A stretch of 63,807 nucleotides of DNA, from assembly GCA_022792885.1 (NCBI GenBank), contig JAAWBX010000029.1:1-63807 (forward strand), written 5' to 3'. The position numbers and the translations under genes were made by a program. Below, piece after piece: positions 35,168 through 44,464 of the stretch (position 1 is the stretch's first letter; each line of letters starts with the position of its first letter). This DNA comes from Lachnospiraceae bacterium. GTDB taxonomy: Bacteria; Bacillota; Clostridia; Lachnospirales; Lachnospiraceae. The notes beneath the pieces were generated by a model that worked only from the letters and a program-made list of their open reading frames with translations, made no database searches and was not told where the DNA came from.

Positions 35168-36127
35168 TTACTCGTGCCGTCTTTCGCGGTTAATCCACCC
35201 GGTTGACGCATCCATAGCGGTACGGCAGGCATTCGTCTGATCCAGTGCGTTCAGCATCACAAAATCATGAATGATTCCCTGCACCCGCACGGCGGTTACC
35301 TCCACACCGGCGCACCGAAGTTTTTCTCCGAAGGCCTCTCCCTCACTGCGCAATACATCCGCCTGCCCGTTGATAATCATAGTCGGAGGAAAACATTTCA
35401 GACAATCCATGCCCGCCCGAAGGGGGGACGCGGTGATCTGATTCCGATTCTCCATGGAAGCCGTATATTGCCGCCAGAACCACTTCATTCCTTCTCGATA
35501 CAGGTAATAATTTACCGCAAATTGACGATAGCTCGGCGTGTTAAAACAGGTGTTCGTCACCGGATAATATAACAGCAGCTTAGAAGCACACGGGCCGTGC
35601 CGCATCGACGACATAAGAATCATGGCGATCGCCATATTTCCGCCAACGCTGTCGCCTGCAACCGTGAGCGCGGGACAGCCGGTAATTGAAAATCGAACCT
35701 TGAGAATTTCCTTCAGATGAGAAAGAATAAAATAACACTGATCAATCGCCGACGGATATTTTGCTTCCGGCGATCGGCTGTATTCCGGAAATACGACCAG
35801 CGAATTTGTCCTTGCCGAAAGTTCTCTGACCAGCTTCTCGTGAGTGTGAAAGCTGCCGAATACCCAGCCGGCGCCATGAATATAGAATATAATATTTTTG
35901 ATTTCTTCGTCCTCAGGAGTAATAAAATATACCGGTATACTGCCCCAAGTTCCGGCGCGTACACCCTCCGAGGATATATTAGCAGGATATTTACAGACCG
36001 GCGTATCCTGGATTTCTTCCAATACCTCTCTGCCCTGCTCGGGCGGTAACTGAAAAATTAACGGGGGGACAGAACTTTGGTTACAGACAGCTTCGGCTGC
36101 GGGTTCCAGCGGAACGCATCGTCTCAT
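35168..36127 (-). CDS. Alpha/beta hydrolase, hormone-sensitive lipase-like esterase
   Basis: A 319-residue cytoplasmic esterase. The oxyanion-hole motif is HGAGWVFG, the nucleophile is in VAGDSVGGNMA, the acid in NGQADVLRSE and the His in IIHDFVMLNA; this is the HSL (family IV) arrangement. The natural ester is unknown. It is transcribed alone, convergent with the GIY-YIG-like gene. Confidence 0.9.
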   Translation of the reverse strand: MRRCVPLEPAAEAVCNQSSVPPLIFQLPPEQGREVLEEIQDTPVCKYPANISSEGVRAGTWGSIPVYFITPEDEEIKNIIFYIHGAGWVFGSFHTHEKLVRELSARTNSLVVFPEYSRSPEAKYPSAIDQCYFILSHLKEILKVRFSITGCPALTVAGDSVGGNMAIAMILMSSMRHGPCASKLLLYYPVTNTCFNTPSYRQFAVNYYLYREGMKWFWRQYTASMENRNQITASPLRAGMDCLKCFPPTMIINGQADVLRSEGEAFGEKLRCAGVEVTAVRVQGIIHDFVMLNALDQTNACRTAMDASTGWINRERRHE

Positions 36128-36212
36128 GTATCGTTCTCCTTTTATGTCATAATCGCTTATTATTATAATATGCGGTTCTTCCGCCTTTTAATTTCCCCGA
36201 TTATTTTTCAGC

Positions 36213-36264
36213 AAAAACACCATTGAAGCCAAACCGCAGGGGTTTTGATTTCAATGGTGTTTTC
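36213..36264 (-). terminator. Terminator after tRNA-Leu(UAG)
   Basis: AAAACACCATTGAA pairs with TTCAATGGTGTTTT over a loop containing CCGCAGGGG; minus-strand T's follow. Confidence 0.85.
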
Positions 36265-36270
36265 AGAAGA

Positions 36271-36352
36271 TGCGGATAGTGGGACTCGAACCCATACACC
36301 TTCCGGTACAGGAACCTAAATCCTGCGCGTCTGCCAATTCCGCCATATCCGC
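36271..36352 (-). tRNA. tRNA-Leu (UAG)
   Basis: Acceptor GCGGATA/TATCCGC, long variable arm, anticodon loop TTTAGGT. CCA is not encoded. Confidence 0.95.
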
Positions 36353-36434
36353 CGAACAACCATTCCGGACGGGCATCCGCCCGCCCGAAATGTTCCTTCG
36401 TTATCTTATCATTTCCCGGCAAAAATGTCAAATT

Positions 36435-38291
36435 CTACGCAATCTCCTCAAACTGCGAATTGTACAAAGCCGCGTAAAAACCGTCTTTCGCCAGAAGCTC
36501 TTCGTGATTCCCCTGCTCCACGATGTCGCCCTCCTTCATCACCAGAATCCAGTCCGCGTCCCGGATCGTGGACAGCCGGTGAGCAATGATAAAACTGGTC
36601 CGTCCTCTCATCAGATTATCCATCGCCTTCTGAATCCGGATCTCGGTGCGGGTATCCACGGAACTGGTAGCTTCATCCAGGATCAGAATTTTATTATCCG
36701 CCAGAATCGCCCGGGCGATCGTCAGCAACTGCTTCTGACCCTGCGACACATTGCTGGCTTCCTCGTTCAGCTCCATCTGATAACCGCCGGGCAGCGTCTG
36801 AATAAATTTGTGGGCGTGGGCCGCCTTCGCCGCGGCGACGACCTCCTCGTCCGTCGCGTCCAGTCTTCCATAACGGATGTTTTCCATGATCGTCCCCTTA
36901 AACAGCCAGGTATCCTGAAGAACCATACCGAACGCTTCCCGCAGTTTAGCCCGGTCAAAATCCCGGATATCGCGGCCGTCCACCCGGATCGCGCCGCTGT
37001 TTACATCGTAAAACCGCATGAGCAGTTTCACCATCGTCGTCTTGCCGGCCCCGGTCGGCCCCACGATCGCGATCTTCTGCCCCGGCTTCACCTCGCAGCT
37101 GAAATCCCGAATGACGATTTTATCCGGATCATAACCGAATCTCACATGGTCGAAAGAAACAAAACCCTCAAGTTCCCCGGCCGCCGGAAGAAGCTGCGCT
37201 TCGGAAGCGTTCGTCTCCTCCTTCTCCTCCAGAAATTCAAACACACGCTCCGCGGCCGCGGCCGTCGACTGCAGCATATTCGACACCTGCGCCAACTGCA
37301 TGATCGGCTGGGTAAAATTCCTGACATACTGGATAAACGACTGGATATCGCCGACTTCGATGACCCGGCGCATAGCCAAAACCGATCCTAAAACCGCCAC
37401 CGCCACATAGCCCAGATTCCCGACGAACTGCATGATCGGCTGCATCATGCCCGATAAAAACTGCGACTTCCAGGCCGACTTATACAGCGCATCGTTTAAT
37501 TCGCCGAACTCCTTTACGGCCTGCTCCTCCCGGTTAAACGCCTTCACTACATTGTGACCGCTGTAGATCTCCTCCACCTCGCCGTTGACGTGTCCCAGGT
37601 ATTCCTGCTGCGCCCGGAAGAATTTCTGCGACTTCTTCACGATCCACATAACCATCACGGAGGACACCGGCAGGATCAAGAGCGCGATCAGAGTCATCAA
37701 CGGACTGATGCTGAGCATCATAATCAGGACGCCGATCATGGTCGTGACGGACGTAATCAGAACGGAAATGCTCTGATTCATGCTCTGCCCCAGCGTATCC
37801 ACGTCGTTGGTGATCCGGGAAAGCACTTCGCCGTTGGTGCGGGATTCGAAATACCCCATCGGCATACGGTTAATCTTCTCCGTCATTTCCGCGCGCATAC
37901 GGAAGCTGATCTTCTGGGAAATCCCCGTCATCAGCCATCCCTGGATAAAGCTCAGGAGAGCGCTGACGGCATACAAACCCATCAGAAACAGAAGAATCCG
38001 CAAAAGTGCTTCAAAATCGATTCCCCCGACGCCGGAAAGCTTCGCCACGATCCCCTCGTAAACTTTCGTGGTCGCTTTTCCCAGAATCTTCGGTCCCACA
38101 ATATTAAAAATCGTGCCCCCGACCGCAAAGATCGCCACCGCAATCAGGGCGGCCCGGTATTCCCCCATATAACGCAGCAGTTTTTTGATCGTTCCCTTAA
38201 AATCCCTGGCTTTCTCTCCGCTTCCCATCGGACCGTGTCCCATGGGACCCCTGCGCATCGGGCGCCGGCTTTCTCTTCCTGTTTCACTCAT
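36435..38291 (-). CDS. ABC exporter half-transporter (canonical ATPase site partner)
   Basis: A type IV ABC exporter with six membrane helices and a C-terminal ATPase, about 618 residues. An unusual N-terminal Gly/Met/Arg-rich stretch (RRGPMGHGPMGSG) precedes the first helix. The ATPase has GPTGAGKTT, signature NVSQGQKQ, Walker B with catalytic Glu (LILDEATSSVD) and switch His. The ATG at 38291 follows AGGAGG; it overlaps the end of the upstream half-transporter by eight bases. With that protein it forms a heterodimeric exporter, likely for drugs or toxic compounds, under the MarR-type regulator upstream. Confidence 0.92.
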   Translation of the reverse strand: MSETGRESRRPMRRGPMGHGPMGSGEKARDFKGTIKKLLRYMGEYRAALIAVAIFAVGGTIFNIVGPKILGKATTKVYEGIVAKLSGVGGIDFEALLRILLFLMGLYAVSALLSFIQGWLMTGISQKISFRMRAEMTEKINRMPMGYFESRTNGEVLSRITNDVDTLGQSMNQSISVLITSVTTMIGVLIMMLSISPLMTLIALLILPVSSVMVMWIVKKSQKFFRAQQEYLGHVNGEVEEIYSGHNVVKAFNREEQAVKEFGELNDALYKSAWKSQFLSGMMQPIMQFVGNLGYVAVAVLGSVLAMRRVIEVGDIQSFIQYVRNFTQPIMQLAQVSNMLQSTAAAAERVFEFLEEKEETNASEAQLLPAAGELEGFVSFDHVRFGYDPDKIVIRDFSCEVKPGQKIAIVGPTGAGKTTMVKLLMRFYDVNSGAIRVDGRDIRDFDRAKLREAFGMVLQDTWLFKGTIMENIRYGRLDATDEEVVAAAKAAHAHKFIQTLPGGYQMELNEEASNVSQGQKQLLTIARAILADNKILILDEATSSVDTRTEIRIQKAMDNLMRGRTSFIIAHRLSTIRDADWILVMKEGDIVEQGNHEELLAKDGFYAALYNSQFEEIA

Positions 38292-40482
38292 CGGCCCGTT
38301 CCTCCTTTCCGGCTTCCGCCTTCTCCAGCCCCAGTTCCGCCGAAGAAAGCTGAGACTTCGCGATCTGCTGATACGTTTCACACGATTTCATCAATTCTTC
38401 ATGCGTTCCCCGTCCCACGATCCGACCTTCTTCCAGGACCAGAATCTGCTCGGCGTGCAAGATCGTACTGATTCGCTGCGCCACCAGAATCACGGTCGAA
38501 TCGGACACCTCCTCTTTGAGGGCCCGACGCAGGGTCGCGTCCGTCTTATAATCCAGAGCCGAAAAACTGTCGTCAAACAGATAAACCTTCGGACGCCTTG
38601 CAATCGCCCGCGCGATCGACAATCTCTGTTTCTGACCCCCGGACACATTCGTACCGCCCTGAGAGATCAGGCTGTCATACCCGTCCTGTCTGGATTCGAT
38701 AAACTCGGACGCCTGAGCGATCGCGGACGCTTTAGCAAGATCCTCCGCGGACGCGTCCCGTCTGCCGTAGCGCAGATTATCCGCGATCGTCCCGGTAAAC
38801 AGCACGCCCTTCTGAGGTACATACCCAAGCTCTTCCCTGAGCTCTTTCTGAGGAATCTCCCGGATATCCACGCCGTCCAGAAGGATCCGGCCCCCGGTCA
38901 CATCGTAAAATCTCGGAATCAGCCGGATCAGCGTGGACTTGCCGCACCCCGTACTGCCGATGATCGCCGTAGTCTCACCGGGCTTCGCCGTAAATGTAAT
39001 ATCCTCCAACGCGTCCTCGCATGCCTCGGGATAGCGAAAAGAAACATGGTCAAATTCCAGAAGCCCCCGCTTCTCTTTCCTCTCTTTCGGCTCGGCCGGA
39101 TCCAGAATCGTCGTTTCCACCGACAGAATTTCATCGATCCGTTTCGCCGCCACCATCGCCCGCGGCAGCATAATGGACATCATGGTCAGCATCAAGAAGG
39201 ACATGACGATCTGCATGGTGTACGTGATAAACGCCATCATATCGCCCACCTGCAGATTCCCCAGATCGATTCCTTTCGCCCCGACCCACACGATCAGCAC
39301 CGTAACGCCGTTCATAAGCAGCGTCATGGCCGGCATCATAACCGTCATCACACGGCTGGTAAACAAACTGTTCTTCGTCAGATCCCGGTTCGCTTTCTCA
39401 AACCGTTTTTCCTCAAATTTCTCCCGGCTGAAAGCCCGGATAACCGGCAGACCGGTCAACATTTCCCTGGCAACCAGATTCACCCGGTCCACCAGCGTCT
39501 GCATCCGATTGAACTTCGGCATGGCGGCCGCCATCAAAACCGCTACCATACAAATAATCCCCAGCACGGCAATCCCGATGATCCAGGCCATGGACGGCGT
39601 GGTGCGCATCACTTTGATGAAACCTCCGATTCCCAGGATCGGCGCGTAAAACACCATCCGAAGCAGCATAACGGCGACCATCTGAACCTGCTGGATATCG
39701 TTCGTACTTCGGGTGATAAGAGAGGCCGTCGAAAAACGATCGATCTCCGCGTTGGAAAAAGACACCACTTTTCCAAACACGCTGCCTCTCAGATCCCTGC
39801 CGACCGCCGCGGACACCCAGGACGCCAGATACCCCACCGCGATCATGGCCGCCATGATCAGAAACGCCATGCCGAGCATCTTGCCCCCGGTCCGCAGAAG
39901 ATAACGCATCTGCCATCCGTCCAGATCCACCCCGATCGCCTCATACTCTCCCTTTACATAGGAAAGCGCCGCCTGCTCCTGCATGGTATCCGACACGCCG
40001 TTCAGAGATTCAACGAAAGAATCCCTTATGCTTTCCTCCGGAAGCATCTGAGCGCCTTCCGACGCATCGCCAAGGGAATACGCGATAAGTTCCGGCAAAA
40101 GCATCGCCTCTTCCAGCTCCGAAAGAGCTTCCTCCTTCAGCTCTTTTCTTATATACAGAGTTTCCCCGGCCAGAGCCGGATACGTCTCCAAAAGCTCCTG
40201 CCGTCCTTCTTCCTCCGCCCGCTCCGAAGAAAACGTCTCATAAGACGCCTCGGCGGTCCGCCGCTCCTCCTCGGTCATGAACCGTGTCAGTTTTTCCCAT
40301 TCGCTCTCCCGGATCGCCAAAGGCGCAATACTCTCGATCCCGCCCTGTTGAATCCCGGTATCCACAATATTCGACGTATACTCGGGAAGTTTCAAATCCG
40401 CCAGCGCCTGCGCGATCAAAAGAACGACGATCGCGGCCACCGCCGCCCAATACTTCTTTAAAAACTTCAACATTTTCCACAT
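38284..40482 (-). CDS. ABC exporter half-transporter (degenerate ATPase site, large extracytoplasmic loop)
   Basis: About 732 residues. Between TM1 (about 14-34) and TM2 (about 190-210) an insertion of about 150 acidic residues should lie outside the membrane; ordinary half-transporters have a short loop here. The ATPase has GSTGCGKST and the consensus signature VSGGQKQR, but Walker B reads YLFDDSFSALD: the catalytic Glu is Asp, as in the degenerate site of BmrCD/TM287-288-type heterodimers. The ATG at 40482 follows GGGAGGAAACGGA. It lies directly behind the MarR-type gene, overlapping it by 16 bases. Confidence 0.92.
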   Translation of the reverse strand: MWKMLKFLKKYWAAVAAIVVLLIAQALADLKLPEYTSNIVDTGIQQGGIESIAPLAIRESEWEKLTRFMTEEERRTAEASYETFSSERAEEEGRQELLETYPALAGETLYIRKELKEEALSELEEAMLLPELIAYSLGDASEGAQMLPEESIRDSFVESLNGVSDTMQEQAALSYVKGEYEAIGVDLDGWQMRYLLRTGGKMLGMAFLIMAAMIAVGYLASWVSAAVGRDLRGSVFGKVVSFSNAEIDRFSTASLITRSTNDIQQVQMVAVMLLRMVFYAPILGIGGFIKVMRTTPSMAWIIGIAVLGIICMVAVLMAAAMPKFNRMQTLVDRVNLVAREMLTGLPVIRAFSREKFEEKRFEKANRDLTKNSLFTSRVMTVMMPAMTLLMNGVTVLIVWVGAKGIDLGNLQVGDMMAFITYTMQIVMSFLMLTMMSIMLPRAMVAAKRIDEILSVETTILDPAEPKERKEKRGLLEFDHVSFRYPEACEDALEDITFTAKPGETTAIIGSTGCGKSTLIRLIPRFYDVTGGRILLDGVDIREIPQKELREELGYVPQKGVLFTGTIADNLRYGRRDASAEDLAKASAIAQASEFIESRQDGYDSLISQGGTNVSGGQKQRLSIARAIARRPKVYLFDDSFSALDYKTDATLRRALKEEVSDSTVILVAQRISTILHAEQILVLEEGRIVGRGTHEELMKSCETYQQIAKSQLSSAELGLEKAEAGKEERADE

Positions 40483-40940
40483 TCCGTTTCCTCCCTGCTG
40501 TCTTTTTCCCATTCATATAGCCTTTTTATAATCCGAATCAAATGCCTGGTATCTTCCCCCCCCAGGTACCGGGCGACCCGCCCGATCTTCCGGCTTTCCT
40601 GTTCCTCGGCTTCCTCCAGAAGTTTTTTTCCGTCTTCCGTCATCCGAACATAAACGACTCTCCGATTTTCCGGCAGGGAAAATCGCTCGATCCATCTCTT
40701 TTCCTCCAGATTCCGCAGCATCTTCGATACCGCCGGCATACTGACCCCGATCGAAGCGGCCAGTTCCCCCACGCTGACGCCCGGCGCTTCCGGTTTCTCC
40801 TCATAAAACTCCTGAATCGTCACCAACATAAAAAAAGCGCCCGGATGGCATCTGCCGTAGGTCTTCTCCTTCTGCGTCAGCTTACGAAACCGGCGAAACA
40901 CCCGTATCAACTCCTCCACGGAATCCAGATTCTCTTCCAT
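40467..40940 (-). CDS. MarR-family regulator of the ABC exporter
   Basis: A 157-residue winged-helix regulator. The DNA-binding region reads VSVGELAASIGVSMPAVSKMLRNLEEKRWIER with the wing ENRRVVYVRMTEDGKKLLEEAEE. The start at 40940 follows GGAGGGATATGTAAA; an upstream in-frame ATG would cross the operator. It heads the operon with the two exporter genes. Repeated TTAACCAG elements overlap the leader, so it probably represses its own operon until a ligand releases it. Confidence 0.9.
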   Translation of the reverse strand: MEENLDSVEELIRVFRRFRKLTQKEKTYGRCHPGAFFMLVTIQEFYEEKPEAPGVSVGELAASIGVSMPAVSKMLRNLEEKRWIERFSLPENRRVVYVRMTEDGKKLLEEAEEQESRKIGRVARYLGGEDTRHLIRIIKRLYEWEKDSREETECGKC

Positions 40941-40968
40941 TTTACATATCCCTCCTTTTATCAAAAGC

Positions 40969-40992
40969 TTAACCAGGTAAACTATTAACCAG
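40969..40992. promoter_or_regulatory. Probable MarR operator
   Basis: TTAACC-A-GGTAAA (near-palindrome, 40969-40981) followed by a second TTAACCAG (40985-40992), 14-22 bases downstream of the -10 box. Confidence 0.55.
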
Positions 40993-41005
40993 TACAATAG
41001 ACCCT

Positions 41006-41033
41006 ATTATATCGCAAAAAGAGCCGCTGTCAA
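41006..41033 (-). promoter_or_regulatory. Promoter of the MarR-exporter operon
   Basis: On the minus strand a perfect TTGACA, 16 bases, a perfect TATAAT. The -35 box is exactly the loop of the terminator at 41012-41040. Confidence 0.85.
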
Positions 41034-41040
41034 GCGGCTC
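41012..41040 (-). terminator. Terminator of the amidohydrolase gene, with a -35 box in its loop
   Basis: On the minus strand GAGCCGC, loop TTGACA, GCGGCTC, then TTTTTG: a perfect 7-bp stem and T-run. Confidence 0.85.
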
Positions 41041-41109
41041 CTTCCCGTTTTTATCTTTCTTTTAGATTTTTCAGAATTTATCCATACTCTTCCGGCTTCC
41101 CCGCCATGG

Positions 41110-42453
41110 TCATACGATCGGCAAAGGCTCGGGGTCCAAAACCTCCCTGGCGTTCATACCGTCCATAAATTTCACATACTCTTCCTTGGTCATGACCGCC
41201 TGATAGCTGTCCAGCATGGCCCGGGCCGCGCTGCCGCCGTTCTTCAGCAGGTTGTAAGCGGTCAGGGCAAATATCTTCGCCGTCATCACATAAGCGAGCT
41301 CCTCGTCCACCACGCGCAGATCCGCATTATGCAGCTGACCCTCGCAGCCGCCGGTTATAAATTGCAAAAGAGGCATCAGACAGGAAATATCGCCGAAATC
41401 CGTCGATCCGGAAATATGGTCTTCCGCGTTGCGGTACGTAACCTGATATTTGTCCCCGGCCATCTCCTTCAACACATCCGCCAAAACGTCCGGCTTCGGA
41501 TTCGGAATCGTAGGCATGTAGCCCGCCATCGTATCGATCTCCACCCCGCAGCCGGTCGCGACCGCGCCGGCCTTAAAGGAACGATCCACCTTTTTATTGG
41601 CGTCCACATAAGCCGGGATATGCTTCGCCCGCACGCAGTATTCCACCGACACATGATCGGCGATCACGTTCATGGCGTCCCCTCCGTGGGAGATGAAGCC
41701 GTGACAGCGCACAAAATCTTTCTCCTGAAAACTTTCGCGCTGCATATCGATCGCATGAAACGCCAGATTCGCCGCGTTTAACGCGTCCAGCCCCCGGTAC
41801 GGCGCGTCGGCCGCGTGAGCCGCCCTGCCTCGATACGTAATCTCTTTATTGACAAAACCGTTGCTGCTGCAATTATAAAGCCCCAGCTCCACGCCGGGAA
41901 ACGTATGGTGCCCCACGGTAATATCGATATCGTCCACGGCGCCTTCCCGGATCAGTTCGCATTTACCTCCCCCGTAAGCGATCTTCCCCTCTTTCATCAG
42001 GCCTTTCCGATATCCGATCTCAATAAACTCTTCCGCCGGCGCCGCCATGAAGACTACATTACCGTCCAAAGCATCCCTCACTTCCGGCTCCGTCAGCGCC
42101 ATCATCGCGCCCACTACGCCGGCCAACTGGATATTATGCCCGCAGCAATGGGAAGCCCCCGTCTCGGGGTTGGCGTCCGGATGCGCGGCGATCGGAAGCG
42201 CGTCCATCTCTCCCATCAGCGCTACCGTAATGCCTCCCGCATGTTTCCCTTTCAAATAGCTTTTCACGCCCGTAACCGCCAGGCCGGTCTCGGTCTCCAG
42301 GCCCTTCTGCCGCATAAGCTCCTCAAACTTTTTCGACGTGCGAAATTCTTTATATCCCAGTTCCGCATGACACCAGATATCCCGGCCGAACGCCTTGATC
42401 TCCTCCGCCTTCCCGTCGATGACGTCACAAATCTTCTGCTCCAACGAATCCAT
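41110..42453 (-). CDS. M20-family amidohydrolase
   Basis: A 447-residue metallopeptidase-fold amidohydrolase (M20D, like hippurate or aminobenzoyl-glutamate hydrolases). Metal ligands: GEMDALPI (Asp), HCCGHNIQ (Cys/His), PAEEFIEIG (Glu-Glu), VGHHTFPG (His) and the distal GSTDFGDIS/His. A lid domain inserts in the middle with RAAHAADAPYRGLDALNAAN. It cleaves an N-acyl amino acid or a small peptide; substrate unknown. It follows pilT by 63 bases, same strand, with GGAGG before the ATG and no hairpin between, so it could be cotranscribed with the pilus-like genes. Confidence 0.9.
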   Translation of the reverse strand: MDSLEQKICDVIDGKAEEIKAFGRDIWCHAELGYKEFRTSKKFEELMRQKGLETETGLAVTGVKSYLKGKHAGGITVALMGEMDALPIAAHPDANPETGASHCCGHNIQLAGVVGAMMALTEPEVRDALDGNVVFMAAPAEEFIEIGYRKGLMKEGKIAYGGGKCELIREGAVDDIDITVGHHTFPGVELGLYNCSSNGFVNKEITYRGRAAHAADAPYRGLDALNAANLAFHAIDMQRESFQEKDFVRCHGFISHGGDAMNVIADHVSVEYCVRAKHIPAYVDANKKVDRSFKAGAVATGCGVEIDTMAGYMPTIPNPKPDVLADVLKEMAGDKYQVTYRNAEDHISGSTDFGDISCLMPLLQFITGGCEGQLHNADLRVVDEELAYVMTAKIFALTAYNLLKNGGSAARAMLDSYQAVMTKEEYVKFMDGMNAREVLDPEPLPIV

Positions 42454-42516
42454 TTCCCGTCCTCCTGTTTTTCGTTCCCCGTTCGATTTCCTTTATTCCT
42501 TTACGGGCCGTTATTG

Positions 42517-43578
42517 CTATGCGCTTCCGAGCCGTTTGACCATAGCTTCGTAATGCAGGCACGACAAAAGCGCCGTTTCCTTCGTGATCTTCCCCTGGCG
42601 GTACAGAGAAAGAAGGCTCCCGTCCATCGTACACATCCCTTCCCCGGCCCCGGCCTGCATCGCCGAATCCAACTGATGCAATTTGTCTTCCCGGATCATA
42701 TTCCGAACCGCGTTCGTCGCCTTCAGAATCTCAAAAACCGGAATCTGAGAGCCGTCCACGGAAGGTACCAGCTGCTGACAGACCACCCCGTTCAAAATCT
42801 GAGCCAACTGTATCTTCACCTGATGCTGCTGATTCACCGGAAACACGTCCAGAATCCGGTTGATCGTATTGGCCGCGCTGCTCGTATGAAGCGTGCTGAA
42901 CATTAAAATACCGGTCTCCGCCGCCGTAATCGCCGCCGACATCGTATCATAATCCCGCATCTCCCCCAGGAGAATGACATCCGGGCTTTCCCGCAGAGCG
43001 GAGCGCAGCGCGCTCAAATACCCCGGCGTATCGATCGAGATCTCCCTCTGAGTCACGATCGCCCTGGCATGCCGATGGATGTACTCAATCGGATCCTCCA
43101 TGGTAATAATGTGGCAGTCGCGGGTCCGGTTGATTTGGTCGATCATACAGGCCAGGGTCGTGGATTTGCCCGTGCCCACGGACCCGGTAATCAGAACCAG
43201 TCCTTTCTTGCTCTCCGCCAGAGAAAGCACCTCCTGCGGAATCCCCAGTTTCTCCGGATCGGGAAGTCCGAACCGGATCACCCGGATCACCGCCGATAAA
43301 GACCCTCTCTGACGAAAAATATTCACGCGGAAACGCCCGAGCCGCGAAATGGAGAGCGAGAAATCATCGTCTTCCCTGCGCTCGATCTTCGTCTTCTCCC
43401 GCTTCCCGAGTTCATAAATCTGATCGATCATCCGGCCGATCGCGTCCGGCATCAGAAAATCGTCTCCCAACCGTTCCTGCCTCCCGCCGCACTTGAAAGT
43501 AATCGGAAGCCCGGCCACCAGAAAAATATCCGAAGCTCCCTGTTCCACTGCCTGCTGAAGGATTTTCTCCAATTCCAT
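42517..43578 (-). CDS. pilT: PilT-type retraction ATPase
   Basis: A hexameric GspE/PilT ATPase, 353 residues, retraction type: N-terminal PAS-like domain, Walker A GSVGTGKSTT, Asp box, Walker B ILLGEMRDYDT (GEMRD is typical of PilT) and His box STLHTSSAANTINRI. Start at 43578 behind GGGAGGAAAAAG. It is last in a run of pilus-like genes (transglutaminase, pilC, four small membrane proteins). It is the only secretion ATPase seen in the window, which is odd since PilT normally works with an extension ATPase. Confidence 0.93.
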   Translation of the reverse strand: MELEKILQQAVEQGASDIFLVAGLPITFKCGGRQERLGDDFLMPDAIGRMIDQIYELGKREKTKIERREDDDFSLSISRLGRFRVNIFRQRGSLSAVIRVIRFGLPDPEKLGIPQEVLSLAESKKGLVLITGSVGTGKSTTLACMIDQINRTRDCHIITMEDPIEYIHRHARAIVTQREISIDTPGYLSALRSALRESPDVILLGEMRDYDTMSAAITAAETGILMFSTLHTSSAANTINRILDVFPVNQQHQVKIQLAQILNGVVCQQLVPSVDGSQIPVFEILKATNAVRNMIREDKLHQLDSAMQAGAGEGMCTMDGSLLSLYRQGKITKETALLSCLHYEAMVKRLGSA

Positions 43579-43589
43579 CTTTTTCCTCC

Positions 43590-43991
43590 CTATTCCCCGC
43601 TCCAGAGATTCCCCGGGACCGGCGCTTCCTCCCATCGGTTCTCCAGCCGCCAGCTTACGATCTCCAGGCTTCCGTCTTCCCTTACCCGCAGGCCGATCGA
43701 CAAACCGCGGTTCTCATCCCCGATTCGCTTCCGAATCACGCCGTCTTCGTCTCTTCCTTCAAGATCGGCCGCATCCGTGCCGGACGCTAAGTCTTCCCGG
43801 ACATCCCGGAGAAATTCCATTCCTTCCGCTTCCCGCGCATAACGGCTCCGCACGGTATCCGCGTATTTCTCGGCCAGGCTCAGATCCGCGCGGGCCGTCG
43901 TAAAAGCCAGAATCCCCAACGTTGTCATACAAATACTGAGTACCGTCAGCAAAAGCGCCAACGGCCCCAGCCGAATCGGAACCTCCCTCAT
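43590..43991 (-). CDS. Small membrane protein of the pilus-like cluster
   Basis: A 133-residue protein with one N-terminal membrane helix (LGPLALLLTVLSICMTTLGILAF) followed by an extracytoplasmic alpha-helical and beta region, the plan of a minor pseudopilin or assembly protein. No prepilin peptidase site (Gly-Phe/Met-Thr-Leu-x-Glu) is seen before the helix. GGAGGTGACGCC precedes the ATG at 43991; it overlaps the previous gene by four bases. Family not recognised. Confidence 0.75.
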   Translation of the reverse strand: MREVPIRLGPLALLLTVLSICMTTLGILAFTTARADLSLAEKYADTVRSRYAREAEGMEFLRDVREDLASGTDAADLEGRDEDGVIRKRIGDENRGLSIGLRVREDGSLEIVSWRLENRWEEAPVPGNLWSGE

Positions 43992-44464
43992 GGCGTCACC
44001 TCCTGCCAACGGGCGGTTTTCAGAGTATAAACCGCTTCCTCCGCCCAATATACCGTGATCGTACTCCGGTGCAGTCCCCCCACGGCGCTTTCCTCGGACG
44101 TCCATGTGACGTCCACCCGAAAATCTCCTTCCGGCGCAGGACTCATATCATCCGCGTACCATGCGCACAACAAGCCCTCTTCCCCGTTCTCCTCCCATCG
44201 GACATTCCCGTTCTCCTCCAGAATCTCTCTCAGCGCTTCCGGGCTTTGGGCCGCCGCCGCGGCCTCCGCCGCGTTCTCCGCCAGATGGACGGCGCAGGTT
44301 AAGACCCTGGCCCGCCCGCTCATCTGACCCGACAGGGCAAACACCCGGACCAGCACGAGAATGACCGTCACAAAAACGGCCGCCAGCATCAGCGTTTCCA
44401 TATAAAAAGCGGTCGCCGGGCGCGCCCGTCTCTTCTCCCGATTTCCCGTTCCCTCTCTACTCAT
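43988..44464 (-). CDS. Small membrane protein of the pilus-like cluster
   Basis: A 158-residue protein: basic N-terminus, a helix (TLMLAAVFVTVILVLVRVF) then an Ala/Glu-rich helix and strands, typical of pilin-like minor subunits, but without a clear prepilin cleavage motif. The ATG overlaps the stop of the upstream gene (GATGAGTAG). A GGGGAGG box precedes it. Family not recognised; assignment as pilin-like is from architecture and position. Confidence 0.75.
   Translation of the reverse strand: MSREGTGNREKRRARPATAFYMETLMLAAVFVTVILVLVRVFALSGQMSGRARVLTCAVHLAENAAEAAAAAQSPEALREILEENGNVRWEENGEEGLLCAWYADDMSPAPEGDFRVDVTWTSEESAVGGLHRSTITVYWAEEAVYTLKTARWQEVTP

Noticed and set aside
38185..40461. 758-codon plus-strand open frame opposite the exporter genes
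   Set aside because: It is antisense to two clear ABC exporter genes, rich in His, Arg and Pro as expected from the complement of high-G+C third positions, and has no ribosome binding site.
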